Shown piece by piece: positions 62,506 to 64,000 of a DNA stretch of 64,000 nucleotides; positions within the stretch are counted from its first letter, which is position 1, and the number at the start of each line of letters is the position of its first letter. Origin of the DNA: Axinella damicornis (Eukaryota; Porifera; Demospongiae; Axinellida; Axinellidae); NCBI GenBank assembly GCA_963931865.1, contig OZ007508.1, forward strand, positions 12,026,781 to 12,090,780, read 5' to 3'. Both the position numbers and the translations under genes were made by a program. The notes beneath the pieces are model-generated. The model searched no databases. It had not been told where the DNA came from and saw nothing but the letters and a program-made list of their open reading frames with translations.

Positions 62506-64000
62506 AATAATTAATATAATATAATGTTTGAGTACTTAGGATTGGCCTAGAGTAAGCGACTGATTATCGGACGACATGTAAAATCGGACGCGCTAGCGCC
62601 GAACGAGTATATTACCGGAAGTGGGCGGGACCTTCAGTCGACACTACAGACCCATCGCACACTGAGTTGAAAGTTTGGTGGTTCTCTGTTGCTTGGTTCT
62701 GGAACTACAGCCAGCCAAAGTTAGATCCGAAACGATGTATGATCGGACAAAATTGATGTATTATCGGATGACGCTCCCTGCTTTTTCTCTGAAGGAACTT
62801 TCTCTGAGATTTTTACATTTTCGGGAAGCCTCATGATCCCTCTGCCGCAGGCTCACTTTTTGTCACCGTGGCTGATTCGAGTGCTGGAGAATATCACCGA
62901 ATGTTGACCATGGTCTCCGTGTCTAATATCGGACGCTGAAATTTCGTCGTAGTTTGGCGATGACACTCTCAGGTACACTATAGTGCTGCAATATGGATAT
63001 CATTGGAATGTGCAGGTCCTCAGCAACAAAATGGTATAAGTCCCGTGTTTATACGTTGCACCGTTCCTGAGATATAGTCGTTTACCCCAGAACTCTCCAG
63101 AAATACTGTCGTTGCTATCTTGGACCGCCCATACAGGAGCAAACTGGGGAAAGCAGCTGTATCTCAGGTACGGTGCAACGTATAAACACGGGATTTGCGC
63201 CATTACGTTGCTGAGGACCTGCACTTTCCAATGGTATCCGTACTGCAACACTGGAGTGTACCTGTGAGTGTCTACGCCAAAATACGACGAAATTTCAGCG
63301 TCCGATATTAGACACGGAGACCCTGGTCAACATTCGGTGATATTCTCTAGCACTCGAATCAGCCACGGTGACAAAAAGTGAGCCTGCGGCAGAGGGATCA
63401 TGAGGCTTCCCGAAAATGTAAAAATCTCAGAGAAAGTTCCTTCAGAGAAAAGGCAGGGAGCGTCATCCGATAATACATCAATTTTGTCCGATCATACATT
63501 GTTTCGGATCTAGATTTGGCTGGCTGTAGCTCCAGAACCAAGCAACATAGAACCACCAAACTTTCAACTCAAACTGCGATGGGTCTGTAGTATCGACTGA
63601 AGGTCCCGCCCACTTCCGGTAATATACTCGTTCGGCGCTAGCGCGTCCGATTTTACATGTCGTCCGATAATCAGTTGCTTACTCTACATAGATTCTGACT
63701 ACACCGCCATGATCGCTATCAAGCACTGACCTGAATGATAAAAGTTGGTGCTGAAACTCACCTTCGTGGCTGAGATATGAGCGCTTTTGTCTCGCCGTTG
63801 GCTGCCATTGCTCGAGCGCTCTCTTCGACTTCCGGTGGCAGTACCGTTCTCAGGAAGGCACACGAAGATTCTGACCACACGGCCGTGATCGCTGTCGTTC
63901 ACTGACACTTACATGCCAAAACTCACCGTGCTGGCTAAGTTGTAAGTGCTGTAATAATGTCTTGTCTTCCTTTTGGCCGCCATTGCTCGCGATCGACTGA
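62506..64000 (-). mobile_element. Dimeric ATG-splice-donor repeat, copy G (interrupted, runs off the window)
   Basis: 62521-62549 and 63685-64000 together correspond to copy E from TGTTTGAGTACTTAGG onwards. The 1,135-bp fold-back element has inserted between them. Both ATG cassettes are recognisable (GCAATGGCAGCC; GCAATGGCGGCC at the right edge). Confidence 0.8.
62550..63684. mobile_element. 1,135-bp fold-back element with 541-bp arms, TA TSD
   Basis: Arms 62550-63090 and 63144-63684 are reverse complements at well over 90 % of positions by eye, with a 53-bp loop. Ends are GAGTAAGC.ACTGATTATCGG. TA flanks both sides (62548-62549, 63685-63686), and the uninterrupted TTGGCCTACAGAGATTCTG of copy E is the empty site. 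No coding capacity. Confidence 0.95.

Overview
The window reads as animal genomic DNA, most likely a sponge (probably a demosponge; this is an inference). Genes are split by short GT-AG introns, ankyrin repeats sit on single ~99-nt exons, several host exons lie between densely nested transposable elements (TEs), and no bacterial-type operon or RBS is seen. A 200-base run of N shows it is a scaffold.

Layout. 0-10 kb: a small three-exon minus-strand gene (4887-3941), two further minus-strand exons, then satellite and minisatellite DNA with little convincing coding. 10-14.7 kb: nested DNA transposons (an outer element with ~9-bp target duplication, TSD, holding an inner 1.48-kb element with 31-bp perfect inverted repeats, TIRs), two perfect or near-perfect hairpins, and a membrane-protein remnant. 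15.6-16.3 kb: the 3' end of an ankyrin-repeat gene. 19.0-24.0 kb: a complete 4,990-bp P-element-like transposon with a multi-exon transposase and a second convergent gene; a 542-bp internally deleted relative lies at 33.1-33.7 kb, and both have 7-bp TSDs. 24.7-26.6 kb: a Ty3/gypsy-type LTR retrotransposon that has lost RT and RNase H. 27-31.5 kb: a Tc1/mariner fragment and a multi-exon Mutator-like transposase gene. 31.6-35.3, 39.8-40.3 and 61.9-64 kb: copies of a dimeric repeat carrying two ATG-to-splice-donor cassettes and 36-bp end units. 38-39.5 kb: a Ginger1-type integrase plus Ulp1-protease relic. 41.4-46.1 kb: a transposon gene N-terminus, a Tc1/mariner copy and a LINE copy. 46-50.4 kb: a tandem duplication with ankyrin exons. 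51-56.4 kb: exons of an unrecognised minus-strand gene. 56.6-58 kb: a tandem repeat with E2F-like sites ahead of a TATA box. 59.5-61.2 kb: a complete four-transmembrane protein gene. 62.5-63.7 kb: a 1,135-bp fold-back element.

The likely host genes are the four-TM gene, the ankyrin genes, the small gene at 3.9-4.9 kb and the unrecognised exon series at 51-56 kb. Nearly everything else is mobile DNA at different stages of decay. Several insertions can be dated relative to each other because an empty paralogous site is present in the same window (for 11539-13014, 24574-24610, 24710-26597 and 46261-47026). All family names come from remembered motif similarity, not from searches.
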